A DNA stretch of 64,000 bases from Nymphaea colorata (Eukaryota; Streptophyta; Magnoliopsida; Nymphaeales; Nymphaeaceae). Shown here piece after piece: positions 38,812 through 50,903 of this stretch. Position 1 is the stretch's first letter. Each line of letters begins with the position of its first letter. Position numbers and translations under genes: made by a program. A model generated the notes under the pieces. It did no database searches. It saw only the letters and a program-made list of their open reading frames with translations, and was not told the origin of the DNA. The stretch spans positions 16,040,354 to 16,104,353 of the forward strand of contig NC_045139.1 of the NCBI RefSeq assembly GCF_008831285.2, in the 5' to 3' direction.

Positions 38812-41800
38812 TCATGAGGCTCTACTTCGAGGATTATGTCTTTTGACAGAGATCACATAGTACAAAATCCCAACCCCAAGCCCCAGAATAACCAAGCCAT
38901 CGATCACACCACCCACAACCACAAGTTTTTTCCTACCATCACCACTCCTGGTCTCTTTACAGAGACCGTCTGCAGTTCCCTTTGGAACCTTAACGAAATA
39001 CATAACCTCATCTGCGAGTTTGGCTGCACCAACCTGCTTCACACCACCGACCACTTGGTAATGGAAGCATCCTGGAGAAGCTCCTCCGCTGGAAAACAGT
39101 CCCGCCTTACAAGTGCAGTCTTCCAAGCACAGATCCTTGCATTCCTCCACTGTCACATTAGCTATCGTTGGTGGTGCCCTTAAAATGGTGCCAATGCCAC
39201 TGAAAGTCACCAACTTTGCCGTGCAGCTGTCATTGCAGAAGCTGCTAGGCATTTCATAGTTTAGAAGGCAACCAGATTCATTATATGACCACTGCTGCGA
39301 AATCTGCATGCATGAGCAGGTGTTGGACGACGTGCAAACGCCATAAGTTCCACAGGAGAAAGGAAGATCGCACGGACCAACCAGTGGTTGATACAAGGCT
39401 GTGAATTTCCCAATGCTTGGGGAGTATTGGTAGAACACCAAGCTTCCATTTTTGGCCAATGAAAAAAACCATACCGCCTGCTCATTCTTGGTGGATATGA
39501 GTCCTATTTCGTGAGAAGTGCTGTTGAACAATGCCAATCCACGGGAGGTCAGTTTGGCAAACGAGATATTGCTGTGAAGATCATCAGGTCGGAACTCCCA
39601 GTAGGAGTATTTTTGTTGGCCAGAGTTCAGGAACAGGGCCACTCTAGTGTCCTCTACTTCAAGGGAATAGTACAGCGTCATGGTGTCAGAAGGGGAGAGA
39701 AGGCGAGTAGAGCGCTGGAGTGTTTGTCCCCATAAGAGGATATCCACCGGAAAGCTGAAGCTCTGCCATTTTATGTGATTGGCTTGATTCAGCAACACCA
39801 AGTTTCCGTTTCTTCTTAGCTGTAACTTCTGCTGGAGTTGCACAAAAAGCAAATACGTAACAGAGAGTTGTAAGAAACAGGACACAGAGGTAGAATAATG
39901 GTGAAAATGCTTCCAAGTTCCACCCGTTTCATTCTCTTTTAGGTTGTTTCTTCTTCTTTCAAGAAAAGAGAAACTTTATTGGGAAAAGTTTACATGCATT
40001 GTGACAAATCCATCCGACATTTGCAAAACTGTTAAATCATTCATCTTTTCGTCACCAGCTCCCCACGGCCGTCTGGTCTGCAAAATTATTTTATACTGTT
40101 GGAAATTATTTGCAAGTAATCCCATTGAAGTGAACTTGTATTTCCTTTTCAGATGTATTGGTCGATCAATCTTTTCTGCAAATTTAACTTCAAACCCACC
40201 TTGGGTCAATTATTAGGTAAATTAGAAAAGAACTCCTCAAATGGCTCTGCGTAAAGAAAGAAACCAGGTATGCCATAAGGCACATAAACTACTAGGAAGA
40301 GAAAAGTACAGGAAACGAACTTTTCCAAAACGTCATCCAACTAACGCTCGAGTTCTTCTTTTACTTTTTCTCCAATACGAATACTCTGAAGTTAGGCAGA
40401 GCACCACTATAAGGTGCCACAAGAGTGCGCGCAGGTCAGCTTGGATCTTCTGTTCTTCCTTCTCCCTTTTTTTTTTCTGGGGAGTTATTTTTCTTAACTC
40501 AGTCAAGATTCCTTTCAGAAAGTTCGGATAAGTTGGCCCAAATCCTTAAAGTTGCTGAATATGTCAAATTCTAGTAAGTGAAAGGTGGGACCAATATTAT
40601 CGAATCTGGGAATTGAATTGAATCGGCCGACTCAGCCATTGAATCGGTTATAAAATAGTAAAAGATCAATAGTGTATGGCACGCGCTACGCGGTACCGTA
40701 TCGGTAATTAACATATGCAAATAAACAGTAGAAACTAATAATAGTGAAGGGAATGAAATCAATGCAGGAAATATCCGATTCAAACTCGAACCGTTGGCAC
40801 AAGGAAGGCCTGCAGAATTTTGCAGGAGTTGTGTCGCTATTAAGAGAAAGGCACTTTCAATGTGCGGCCACCACCCGGGCTGTCCACGAAGCTGCGCATG
40901 CGCTAGTGGCTTTTGCTTCTGCACAAAGTGCTTTTCCTTTTCATATTCCCCTTTTCTCTTTCATTGAAATTTTTTTTAAAAATTCTTTCTTTTCTTTCTT
41001 CATTTGTTTTATTTTTCTTATCGTAATCATTCTTTTACACTAAAATTGAATATCTAATTTTCTCTAAGTAACTATTTATTTGAACTTTATTTTGGTAGAA
41101 ATTATTTACTTCTCCTTTCTGGGTTGTGTGGAAAACATCCCCAACATTTTTTAGCCGATAAAATATTTTCTTACATATGCCAAAGAATCAAGTTTTGAAC
41201 TTGGAGGTACAGGCATACAAATGAAAATAGGCCCCTTTGAGAACAATATAGTTGGTTATTGGACAATATAAAGTTGTTGGCATTGAGTGAATGAATGTGA
41301 ACGTTTTTCAGAATGATAAGAGACCAGGCGGAATCCGTCCTATGTATATAGTTCTTCTGGTTTTGTATGTAAAAATGAATGAGAAATCATTTGAAGTAGT
41401 TGAAGACAACAGGTAAAGGTTCAGAGAAAATCAATGCTCCGAATCGGTTAACGCATGTATAACCAACCATCTTCGTTCATGCTCTGTAAATTTTGAGAGT
41501 TACCTTCACTCCCTGACCAGAGGTGCCGCTTCTCCAAATAATGACTCCATGATTGCCGCTGCCGCCGGCGCCGGGAACATGATCACCCAGCTGCAGCTCC
41601 CCGTCTCCGGTCAGCTCCAGCAGGCAGGCTTCCGAGGGCGGGAACTCGACGGAGCTCCAGACGACGACGTTGCCGAGGGAGACGGCGAGCGAGCACCAGT
41701 ATCTCCCGCTTCTGGCCTGCAACCTCAGGAAGCAGCTGAACGCGGGGGTCCACCTCCTCCCGCCGTTGCTCCTCAGGATCACCGCGCTCCCGTTGAGGCC

Positions 41801-41959
41801 CTCCTCGTAGGCAGCCGGCACCGGGATACTAACGCCCCGCCCGACGCCGAGTTCCGGCCCCATGCCGCAGCACCCGACGCCCCAGTACTCCCCGAGGACG
41901 GCCGCCACAAGGCCCCACAAGGCAATCGTCCGCCTGAGCGATGATCTTGCTTCTGCCAT
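38812..41959 (-). CDS. B-lectin/PAN domain membrane protein (At5g03700-like, two exons, ~490 aa)
   Basis: Exon 1 is 41959-41504 (152 codons, ending GQGVK at a GTAACT donor). Exon 2 starts at 39828 or 39831 and ends at 38812 (338 or 339 residues plus stop). The join GVK-(Q)KLQLRRNGNLVLL restores a bulb-type mannose-binding lectin fold ending WQSFSFPVDILLWGQ. The order is signal peptide (MAEARSSLRRTIALWGLVAA), B-lectin domain, S-locus-like segment, a Cys-rich EGF-like stretch (CDLPFSCGTYGVCTSSNTC), PAN domain (CKDLCLEDCTCKAGLF), one transmembrane helix (VVVGGVIDGLVILGLGVGIL), and a short basic tail. It resembles a lectin receptor kinase without the kinase, as in Arabidopsis PAN domain protein At5g03700 (~480 aa). 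It probably sits at the plasma membrane or in the secretory path; the ligand is unknown. The start was chosen at the Met that opens a clean signal peptide; an earlier in-frame Met exists at 42025. Confidence 0.88.
39829..39834 (-). other. Tandem NAGNAG splice acceptor
   Basis: Read on the minus strand, CTCCAGCAG|AAG offers two AG acceptors three bases apart. Use of the first adds a single Gln at the exon junction; both keep frame. Confidence 0.6.
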
Positions 41960-43422
41960 GTTAGTCTTTCGTGACATCACGCCGGAATCCGACGAACGGG
42001 AATGGAAGCAGCATCTCTCCCTCAAAAAGAAGAAGCAGAAGCCGGTAGCATCTCTCTCTCGACGTTCTTTTCCTTTATGTTTTTAAAAACTCGTGTGCCA
42101 TAAGATAGCTCAACTCGCGCGCCAAACCAAACACTCCATTGTGGAGAGTGATGAGCGACGCAGAACGATGTCGATAGTGGGAAAGAGCTCAAGTTTGAAA
42201 ACTAAGAACAAATTGGGCACCCATTTAATTTATGGACAAACTAAGCTAAAACCATGTTCAGATTTTGTCCACCCCAAAAAAAAAGGAACTACAAACCAAA
42301 GCAACAATTCAAGTTTGATCCAATAGGTCAGAGGCAAGTTGGATCTGAAATTGTCCATTTCCTTACTAAACTACTAAAAAAAATATAACTGTTTTGTATT
42401 AAAAACTATTTTGTTCAAAATAATTTAGAATCCTTGTCCATTATCCATGTCAATTAGACACTTACCACCAGGAGAAGGCCAAAATGACGCGTTCTTAACG
42501 CAAAAAAGACAAAAAGGCAAGGAAAACTCATTTCAACAAGAAAAATTAATTTTGAAAATATAAAAAAATACATAATTTCTTTGTGTTGTATAATTCTAAT
42601 TGTTTAGCTTCCCAAAGCGAATATCTCTGTTCACTCTATAGTCATTCTGCTTTAAGGGGCATAGGATACCGTCTTCATTTCAATTCTTATATGTGTTATA
42701 CTTTTCTATACTTTAAACGGTGACAGCATGGTTGAAAGGTATACCATAAACTTCCTATGTAAACATAGAAACATGATAAAAAAAAATGGCCTAACCTCTC
42801 ATGAACGTTCGCTTTGTCGTCATCCTTGCATCATAGATTAAGATGATGACGCGGCGCCTTGCGAAAAGGAGGAAGCTGGTAAGGGTCCACATGGAATTAG
42901 GATGACATACAAACATCATTATGGTGTTTGTAAAGCAGCAGTTTCTACCACCAAGTGAAAGTGGTCCTAAAAGAAAAACATGATTCATTGACATAAACAT
43001 AAGTATCTGCATGGGAAATATCAATAGTCCTCTGCACAAACTTTTGAAGAAATTTCCATTTTCAGGTCTACTTTCTGCCCATAATAAAAGAAAATGCAGT
43101 CTTTTGTGATTTTTCATGAAAACTCTGTTTAAGAGATTGAAGCAAATGCTCATTAAGTTAGAAAAAAAATTAAAACATTAACTGCAATTTCCTTTTTAAT
43201 ATTACCATTTATCACTACATGTCCATATTTGACAATACTCACGAAATTTTTGATTTTGTAATAAAAAAAAACCATCTTCTTTTTTATTATAAGCAAAAGC
43301 TAGTCCTGAAGATTAGCCACTTAGAAAAGGACCAATTTGAAAAGGAAACATTAGCATAACCCTACCATTTACGGATTTTCCTTTTCTCATACTTAAAATT
43401 CTTTCTTGGTAACAGTAATTTA
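41960..43422. other. 5' flank of the lectin/PAN gene and spacer
   Basis: Probable promoter and leader of the minus-strand gene, then AT-rich spacer. No gene recognised. Confidence 0.5.
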
Positions 43423-43560
43423 GGGTCCATTTGATTGTTAGGTGAAATTTGAAGGAATGAGTGAAATCTGTACAGGCGGGTGAAAATGGGCCTTGAGATG
43501 CTTCGTACATTCATTGGTAAATTTACCACGTTAAATTTTTCATGTGCATCAAACGGGCCT
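43423..43560. mobile_element. PIF/Harbinger-like MITE (138 bp) with TTA target duplication
   Basis: The left end GGGTCCATTTGAT and right end ATCAAACGGGCCT are imperfect inverted repeats (10 of 13 positions by eye). TTA lies directly outside both ends (43420-43422 and 43561-43563), the target duplication expected of PIF/Harbinger (Tourist-type) elements. It has no coding capacity. A related fragment, with GGCC...ATGCTTCGTCCATCCATTGG, lies near 43742-43780. Confidence 0.6.
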
Positions 43561-43563
43561 TTA

Positions 43564-46500
43564 AGGGAGATCTAGGCGAATGGAGGAGAAATATTTAGTT
43601 TACCACCTACTTGAGAGCCGAATCATTTACCTTTGTCCCCATCCTTTTAAAATACTAAACCTCTTTTTGTATCTTCAACTTGCATATTAAGTGTGTTTTG
43701 GGATAAAAAAGAGTTGATACCAGAAAGCTTCAAACTGAAATTGGCCCACCTGACATGCTTCGTCCATCCATTGGGCTAAATAAAATCGAGGGAAATCGTA
43801 AAAAACAAAACAAAGAAATGAAAAAGATCAGTATATACCTTCATAGGAAAACGTGGGAGCAACGAAAGTCGAAAGGTATCCTGAATTGAATCTAATTGAA
43901 AACCCGAACCTTTCAGCTGCGTTTTATTACTCCATATTCCAAGTCTATGGATCTGAATTGGATCTATACGATATGCTTTTAGTGATGCGGTAAAAGATTT
44001 ATGGTAAAATCCATAGTTCACCAAACTAAAGACCTTATGTCAGACCTAAGATCCACATTTAAGATTCTTATTTTACCTTTTAGCATAAAAAAAAATGGAT
44101 TTAAGATTAAAGATCGAGAGCCTGGTCTTAAATCCATTATGTGTCAAAGCCATGCCAAATCTTTTGTGTAGAATGGTCCAAGCCTCATTGTAGCACTGCT
44201 GGAAGGTAGGCCTCTTGAATGGGAGCCACATGGGTGCATTTTTTTTTTTTGTTGAAAATGTGCACAGAATTTTTTGGGTATAACTATCTTATAATATTCA
44301 ATATTGGTTGTGCATATGATTCTTTTGGTAGAGCTATATATTCGACCCTCAATGATTGATGCGTGGGGCACAACCTAACCCCAGCTTATCGTTCAGAATT
44401 GAAAAATAGGAGATGAAAACTTCGAAGTACTAAACTCTAAATAGTTGCTCATGTCCAGATCTCTTTCAATTACAAAATTTTGTACGCCACAGTTCAAGGA
44501 TACTAGTTGAACTTCGTTAGCAACTCTCAAATCTGTTGCCTATGTTTCTTATGAAGTTTTATGATCTGGGGTAGGCTCACCCTTGTCTTCAGTAAAAGAA
44601 CACTTTATCATTGTTATACCCAAAAAGATTACATGGAAACTATACCCGACTAGTATGTTAGGCGCTACCCAATGCAGCACCAGCATCAAAATGTGAACAA
44701 ATTATGTTCTGAATATCTGTCTGTCAATTTCATGCCCGTCAGTTGGAATTAACAGAATCCAATTGTCTTCAATTTCTTTTATAGTTCAATGGCGAGACCT
44801 AATTTAACTGGAGTTTAATCAGAATTAGAGCAACAGTAAAATGCCTTATATGACAGTCGTTGTAAAGCTGAAGATTTTAAGAAAAGAATTTGGGGATTAT
44901 ACAAAAAAATTGATCTCCTAAATGAGGTTGGTTACTTGCAGAGTGTTGTGCGAAAGAGATGCAGTTGAATACCCACCAAGATTCAAAACAAATAGTACTG
45001 TGCACTGTGTACTGCCACAAGAATTCTGTACTTCTGATGAAGTGGACATGCCCATAAAAACGCCATGAAGGGCACTATGTACTGCCACAAGAATTCTGTA
45101 CTTCTAATGAAGTGGGCATATCCATAAGAACGCCATGAATTCATTCCCAAAACCAGGAAGGGATTTGGGGGATGAAGGAAAAAGGTGGAACCAAATGCAT
45201 CATTGAGTGCAGCGTTGATGAACTCCGACCCTACCAAGGAGGGCCATATACTTTCACCAGCGCTGCACTCGATAGTGCATTAGGCTTGCCGCATCAAGAA
45301 GAACCATCTCGTCAGAAGCATAACAGATGCAGAGAAGCCGAGGGGAAGCAACTTGGTGCTCACAGAAGAACCAGAAAGCTAAATCGAACCTTGCTGCATC
45401 AAACCAATGCAGGCTTTCAATGTCGGTATAGAAGACAGCACCAGCTTTATTTTTCTATTACTGGCTGTCGTGCAGAATTATGCATTTGATGACCAATTTG
45501 TTCTTAAAAAATCTGATACCCTCTGTTCCCCTGCAGGAAAAATCAACGGATGGTGCTCATAGAATTGGTGCAGCGATTGAATCCCGTACAAGCAAGATCC
45601 TTGGAGTCTTTTCTTGCCTTACGACGATGCTACACGGATGAGTATGCTCCGTTCCTCATTGCCTGTGTAAATCAAGATTTTGCATTTGGCATTTTCAAAG
45701 TTCAGCCAACATAACACATTTTGCATCGGGCTCCTTTCCACCAGCTTCTGTCGATTAATTCCAGACAGCATCTAGAAACTGCTTGCCTGGATTGGAGAAT
45801 ATGATGCACACTACTATTCCTGATGGATATGCAGTACCCAAAATGCACAGCTCTATTTTTGGAAGAGAAATGCAATTAAGGGAGGATCAGAGCTTGTAGA
45901 CGAATACGCCAAGATATGAGTGTCATATCTTCATGGCGAACTACACTATTCAGCATCTCTTTGATGATCAGTTCAAAGATGATGATCAAGTGGAGGGAAA
46001 GTTCCTTTTAGAATCTATTAAGACTCTCAGCGGCAGAACCATTACTGGGAAAGGTAATACGCGTATGCTCAGAATATAGGACAGCTAATTATGCCTTGCT
46101 CCTGCGGATGTAAATGTTCTGCCTCTGTTCTTGACAGAACAAGGTCATCGATCATCGCTCCAGCTAACCACCTAGCATCCGCAGCATTCCGCTCAAATTA
46201 AATTGATCGAAAGGCGGCTTAAATACTTGCAAACAATTGAAAGAAGCCTTAACCATTTTGTTTAGTTCTCAATCAAAGATTCTGAAAAGCGTAATAACGC
46301 AACATCAACGCATTTAAATGACAGGCAGCACTAAAGATGGTTAAACCATTCTTAAAGAGTAATTAATCGTGAACATGCAAATGAAGAACATAATGTAAAG
46401 CTTCCATCAATTTCCATCTTGACAAATTTCAGATCTGGCGTCTACCGAAAAGAAACAACCTTGATTTAGCTTCTTTTCACTTATAATGGATATTTTCCAA

Positions 46501-47985
46501 TCCATGCAACTAGGAGAACAAATGCAACTTTGAGAAGCTTTCAAGCATCACCCATAACGTAGCAAAGTAGGACAACCTAATTATTAAATGGTAGCACACA
46601 GAAAATCATGACATTATCCTAGAAATTTCATATCACACTTCCACAGGGAATGCAATGTGGGTAAAGAATCTATAACTAGTTAAGATGATTTCTACTGAAA
46701 AGATTTAACAGTTCCGGTATGTTGATTGATGCAGTTTGAGCGTCAGCAACTATCTCCTCCACAACCATTTATGGAGATTTGCGTGCGCACTTGTGCACGT
46801 ACAAGTAACCAGAAGCACCAAGATCCATCACCAAAGAATCCTGCCCTGCAATTCCTTTTCTTCCAATTTTATCGGATGGTGTCAACCAAGAGACAGCAGT
46901 CCCTTTTCTTCACCTCCATCTTTCTTCAACCTCCCATAACTGCTTGGGACATAAATCCATTTCCCAACCGCCAGGCTCTTTCTCTTCAGAAAAATTAGGG
47001 GTTCGCGGCATTCTTCGACGTCGTTGGACCGCCATCGATTTTTGGACCTCGCCATGGAAACGTTCCACCGTCGCAGGGAGGGATAGAGACCACCACTTCC
47101 CACCTTCTCTACTGCGGAGAGAAATTTGGAGATGGCAAGAGCATCTGCATGCGAATCCACTGAGAGAACTGCTGGATTGGACCGTCAGGTACCGAGCACG
47201 TCACTCTCGGAATCCGATGCAGGCACCAGGGAACCTATCGGAAGGAACGGGCACTGGTTTTTCGCAACTAAACCTTCAGTCAAAGGTAAAAATGTTTATG
47301 AAATTTCCATTTCAAGCTTCCGAAGAAATACGAACTCGTATTCTCACAATTAGTTGAATTCTGATGTTCAACAAAACCGGATATTAGTGAAACTGGAAAA
47401 AGAAATCCTGTGAAATTTTAAATTCAATTACTAGACAGATTTGGATTCCAAATACGGAACCATTTCCAAACCTAGCTAGCGTTTGCAGCGACATCAATGC
47501 TGCCAACTTTTGTTTAGAAGTTGGAAACAGCATGGGAAGGTTGCTTAGAATATTGTCAGCATCGCTCGAGAAGACAAGAAGTGCGTAGAGCTCGAGAGGG
47601 TTAAGAAAACAGAGTTTGTTTGGTGCTATACCGGCCAATAAGCATATGCTTATTCCATTCCATATGAGGATCATGCATTGGTATCGTAAGAGCATTAACC
47701 GATGCCTCTGCCATGGGGAAGGAACAAGGCACATTCACATACAGAATGGCATTATCCCTTCTTCGTTTTGAAACAGAGCAAACCGATGCGGATTTTTCAC
47801 TTGACGTCACAAAGTGCACACGGCTGCGAATCAACAGGGGTTTTTGGTTGAAAGAAAAAGTGACGATTGCGTCAAGCTATTGAATTGAATTGAAGGCGAA
47901 GCCAGATTAGCTGTACCGGAAATTTTTCTTTCCGGGTGCGAGCTACTTTTGGTTTTGGTTGCTAATGCGTGCATGAAAAGGCAAG
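43564..47985. other. Gene-poor spacer
   Basis: It contains a 70-bp tandem duplication (separate entry). A few short frames look mildly protein-like (45541-45640, 45933-46080, and 47132-47287, which ends at a possible GTAAAA donor). None joins into a gene or shows a known motif, so they are not annotated as genes. Confidence 0.45.
45002..45139. repeat. Tandem duplication, two 70-bp copies
   Basis: TGTACTGCCACAAGAATTCT followed by GTACTTCT...ATGAAGTGG...CGCCATGAA occurs twice back to back, with a handful of substitutions. Confidence 0.9.
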
Positions 47986-47993
47986 TATAAATA
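47986..47993 (+). promoter_or_regulatory. TATA box of the cysteine-rich peptide gene
   Basis: TATAAATA lies 62 bases upstream of the start codon, which suggests transcription starts near 48020 and a very short leader. Confidence 0.6.
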
Positions 47994-48047
47994 GGGGAAT
48001 AGAGGCATGAACTAAGGGTGTGGTGTGGCAGGAGAGCGTACACCAAC

Positions 48048-48525
48048 ATGGGTAGGACTCAGGCTTTCTTGCTGTGCATCTTCCTTCTTGCTTCTTCCAT
48101 GGCGATGGTGCCCACATCCATGGCTGTCCCCTCCGCTATGCTTCTTCATAAACTGTCTGCCCCTCGGCTTAATGCAACAAACGCCGCAGAACTGGACAGT
48201 GGTCCCTTTGCTGCAGGTTCTCTTTTTCGCTCTGTGGTCATGTTGACGCGCTAGCTTTTATAATATTTTATTCATATATGTGTATATCTTAATGTGTAAA
48301 AAGCACATGATGATCTTGTCCCTCCGTAATTGAACAAAAGAAAGTATGTGTAGAATATATTGAAATTTCCGCATGCAGATGAGTAAAGTAAAGCTGTGAG
48401 GTTATGGTGGTAACTGACGGTGATTTGATTTTGTTGAAGGGGACTGCAACTACAGGTGCAAATGTTGCTGGTGCTGGCGATACGGCAGAAAGACACCCAA
48501 GTGTTTGCTTTGCTGTGCCAACTGA
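48048..48525 (+). CDS. Secreted cysteine-rich peptide, eight cysteines (two exons, 84 aa)
   Basis: Exon 1 is 48048-48216 and exon 2 is 48440-48525. The 223-bp intron runs from CTGCAG|GTTCTC to TTGAAG|GGGAC, with a split Gly codon. Residues 1 to about 26 form a signal peptide (MGRTQAFLLCIFLLASSMAM, then VPTSMA). A propeptide-like spacer with a possible N-glycosylation site (N42-A-T) follows. The C-terminal core is DCNYRCKCCWCWRYGR then KTPKCLLCCAN. Eight cysteines at 59, 63, 65, 66, 68, 78, 81 and 82 give the pattern C-x3-C-x-CC-x-C-x9-C-x2-CC. This does not match the GASA/snakin, defensin, thionin, RALF or EPF spacings I know. The Trp and Tyr residues argue against a metallothionein. A secreted signalling or antimicrobial role is inference only. 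A good TATA box lies upstream. The two-exon structure with all cysteines in exon 2 is common for plant cysteine-rich peptides. Confidence 0.7.
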
Positions 48526-50859
48526 TCAAGAGAGAGCTTGCTTATAGTGAGGGAGATATGTATTAGCTAGAGGGGTTTGATTGCTAAATTAATACATGTA
48601 ATAGCAAATATTAGTGAATAAAGTAGGCGTTTTATAACATAAATGATATCAAGTTGATCTGATGCTTTGGGTACATCCCCGACTTCAGATTCTTGTGGCC
48701 TCTTGCAGAATACTGCAAGGCTTTCAGCTAGAAAAATTCCGGACGACTATACAGGAAACTAATTAGTTGCAGATTAACTTCCAGCCGTAAGCTCTTTTCA
48801 TCATTGACAGACAATTGAGGAGTTCACCAGTGGAGACCATAACAAGAATTTTGCTCTTGACATTTGCTTGGGTTCAGTTCCAGAGATTAGTCTTGCTCCT
48901 TCTTTCACCCTGCACATTTTTGGGGTGCTGACCCTCATCTTCTATATACATTCTAGCAAAATTAGTGAAGGTTATGCCCCCCACATTTTTAGCCTCATGA
49001 TCTCCCAAAGGGGAAAAAACGCTTTTGAGGGTTTAAGTTGCGTACTTCTCCCAGTAAATAAAATCTCATGCGTCACGAGTCACAATGATAGAAAAGCCCT
49101 AATTAACAAATTAATAAGCACAAAAGGGAATTGAAAAGATGTGGAGCCCTCATGATTTATTGCATTGAGCAGGCGTGAAGGTGACGAGGTTCTTCCTAAG
49201 ATCGTAGAGGATATGAAAGTTCTGCTGCAAAGTCACTCCAAATGGCTGTGTTAACTCTTCTCCTGCATTTGTTCCTGTTACTCTGCAGCAGCACCTTGCC
49301 ATTCAGCTTTCCAGCGTTCTTGACTGCTTTCAAGCATTTGCATAGATTAATGTCCGATTTCCAGTTAATTACTCCATAGAGAAGGTGCCCATCGTGTTCT
49401 CTGACTAAGCCCGCCGTTCCACGACTGCCATCCTGCTGCCAACTGACAACATGCAATTTTAATTCTTTCGTCAAGATCCCCATTTGGTACCAGCTTCAGC
49501 CAGGTCTCTATTGCTTGCCTTGATCTGTCATCCCATTCCATTTTCAGTATCATCTGCTGACATAGAAGTCCAAGCCCCTATTTCACCATGTCCAGGCGCA
49601 TCTCTATCCCCATGCTTGGACGAGTTTCTCCTTTTCCACCATTTGCACGCATGGAATTCTTCCGACATTTCCAAATTGCTTTGGCTCGGAACCTGTGTCC
49701 TGTCCGCTTGCGGCATTCATATTTGAATCCTCATGCTGGCAAGCACCTGACACGCCCCACTTGCATCTGAAGAAAGATGATCAAGAGTCTCTTCAGCTTG
49801 TTGACACAATGCACATATGGAAGCTAAGAGAAGCCAAATCTTTTCATCCTTTCTTCAGTAAGCAATTTGTTCTCACAACACAGGTAAAGTGTCCAGGAGG
49901 CCCTTAGGATCCCATTGTGTCCCAAATTCGTCTTCTCCACCCTTTCGTCTCACCCTTCCATCTAATTCTCTACCATATTTCTCTCCTTGAATTCTCTCCT
50001 TGAAATGCTGCAGTTCTGCTGCTCCACCCAGATCAATTGATCTGCCCCATTTCTGACTAAGGGTAGAGGGATGTGGGCAAGCACCATGACCGATCTTCAC
50101 ATTCAAAGTTACAGTGTGGACTGACCACCAATAATGGTCGTCTCCACATCGTTTATAACAATTCTGGTTCTGGATCACTAGGTATGAAGACCACCAAAAA
50201 TTAGCAGTAGTGTTTTGTGAATGTGTCCCAGAAAAATTGGATTGTATCGCCCACATCAGCGACAACGCATGGGCGGCCACCACTGGTGGTTTCCACCAAC
50301 ATTATATCTTTCGCTTTCATTTCTTTTGAAGGATCAGTTTAATCTGCATTTTGAATTTTGAAATATAGAAACGTGACGTATGTAGTTTCTGGAATTTAAG
50401 GCTGCATGCTTAGATAAGCGTCTCTGCATCTTTAGATAAGGTTATGTGATTTTAAGAGTTTAAATGTTATTGACTGCCATCTAATGAGATTCCTGACTGT
50501 TTGATTGATCGCATTAAGGGGGTTTAAATAAAAGGTATCTCAGGAGAGGAACGCTAAATGCAATTGATTGCACCAATAGTGATTCATTTTAATCATCTAC
50601 TTAGTGTGCATTTTGAAATTTTGAATATAGGAATGTTCTTCAAAGTTTAAAGGGTACAAGCTTAGCTAAGCGCTTTTGCTTGTTTAGATAAGTTCCTGCG
50701 ACTTTAAAAATTTTAAAATGTCTGTGGGGGAGTGAGAGCGTCAGCGGCAAAGGGAGAGAAGGGCATTGTAAGAGAGGCACTGGTGTGGAGGCCACCATGA
50801 GAGATAGAGAGCGAGTGAGTTGGGGAGAGAGAAATCACAATGATGGAGAGATTCATGGT

Positions 50860-50903
<44 letters not shown>

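Noticed and set aside
45172-46080. Coding-like fragments, including a frame starting at the ATG at 45933
   Set aside because: The fragments do not join through plausible splice sites into one frame, and no family is recognised.
46726-47357. Overlapping frames on both strands, one (47132-47287) ending at a possible donor
   Set aside because: No downstream exon continues it; the downstream cysteine-rich gene has its own TATA box and start codon.
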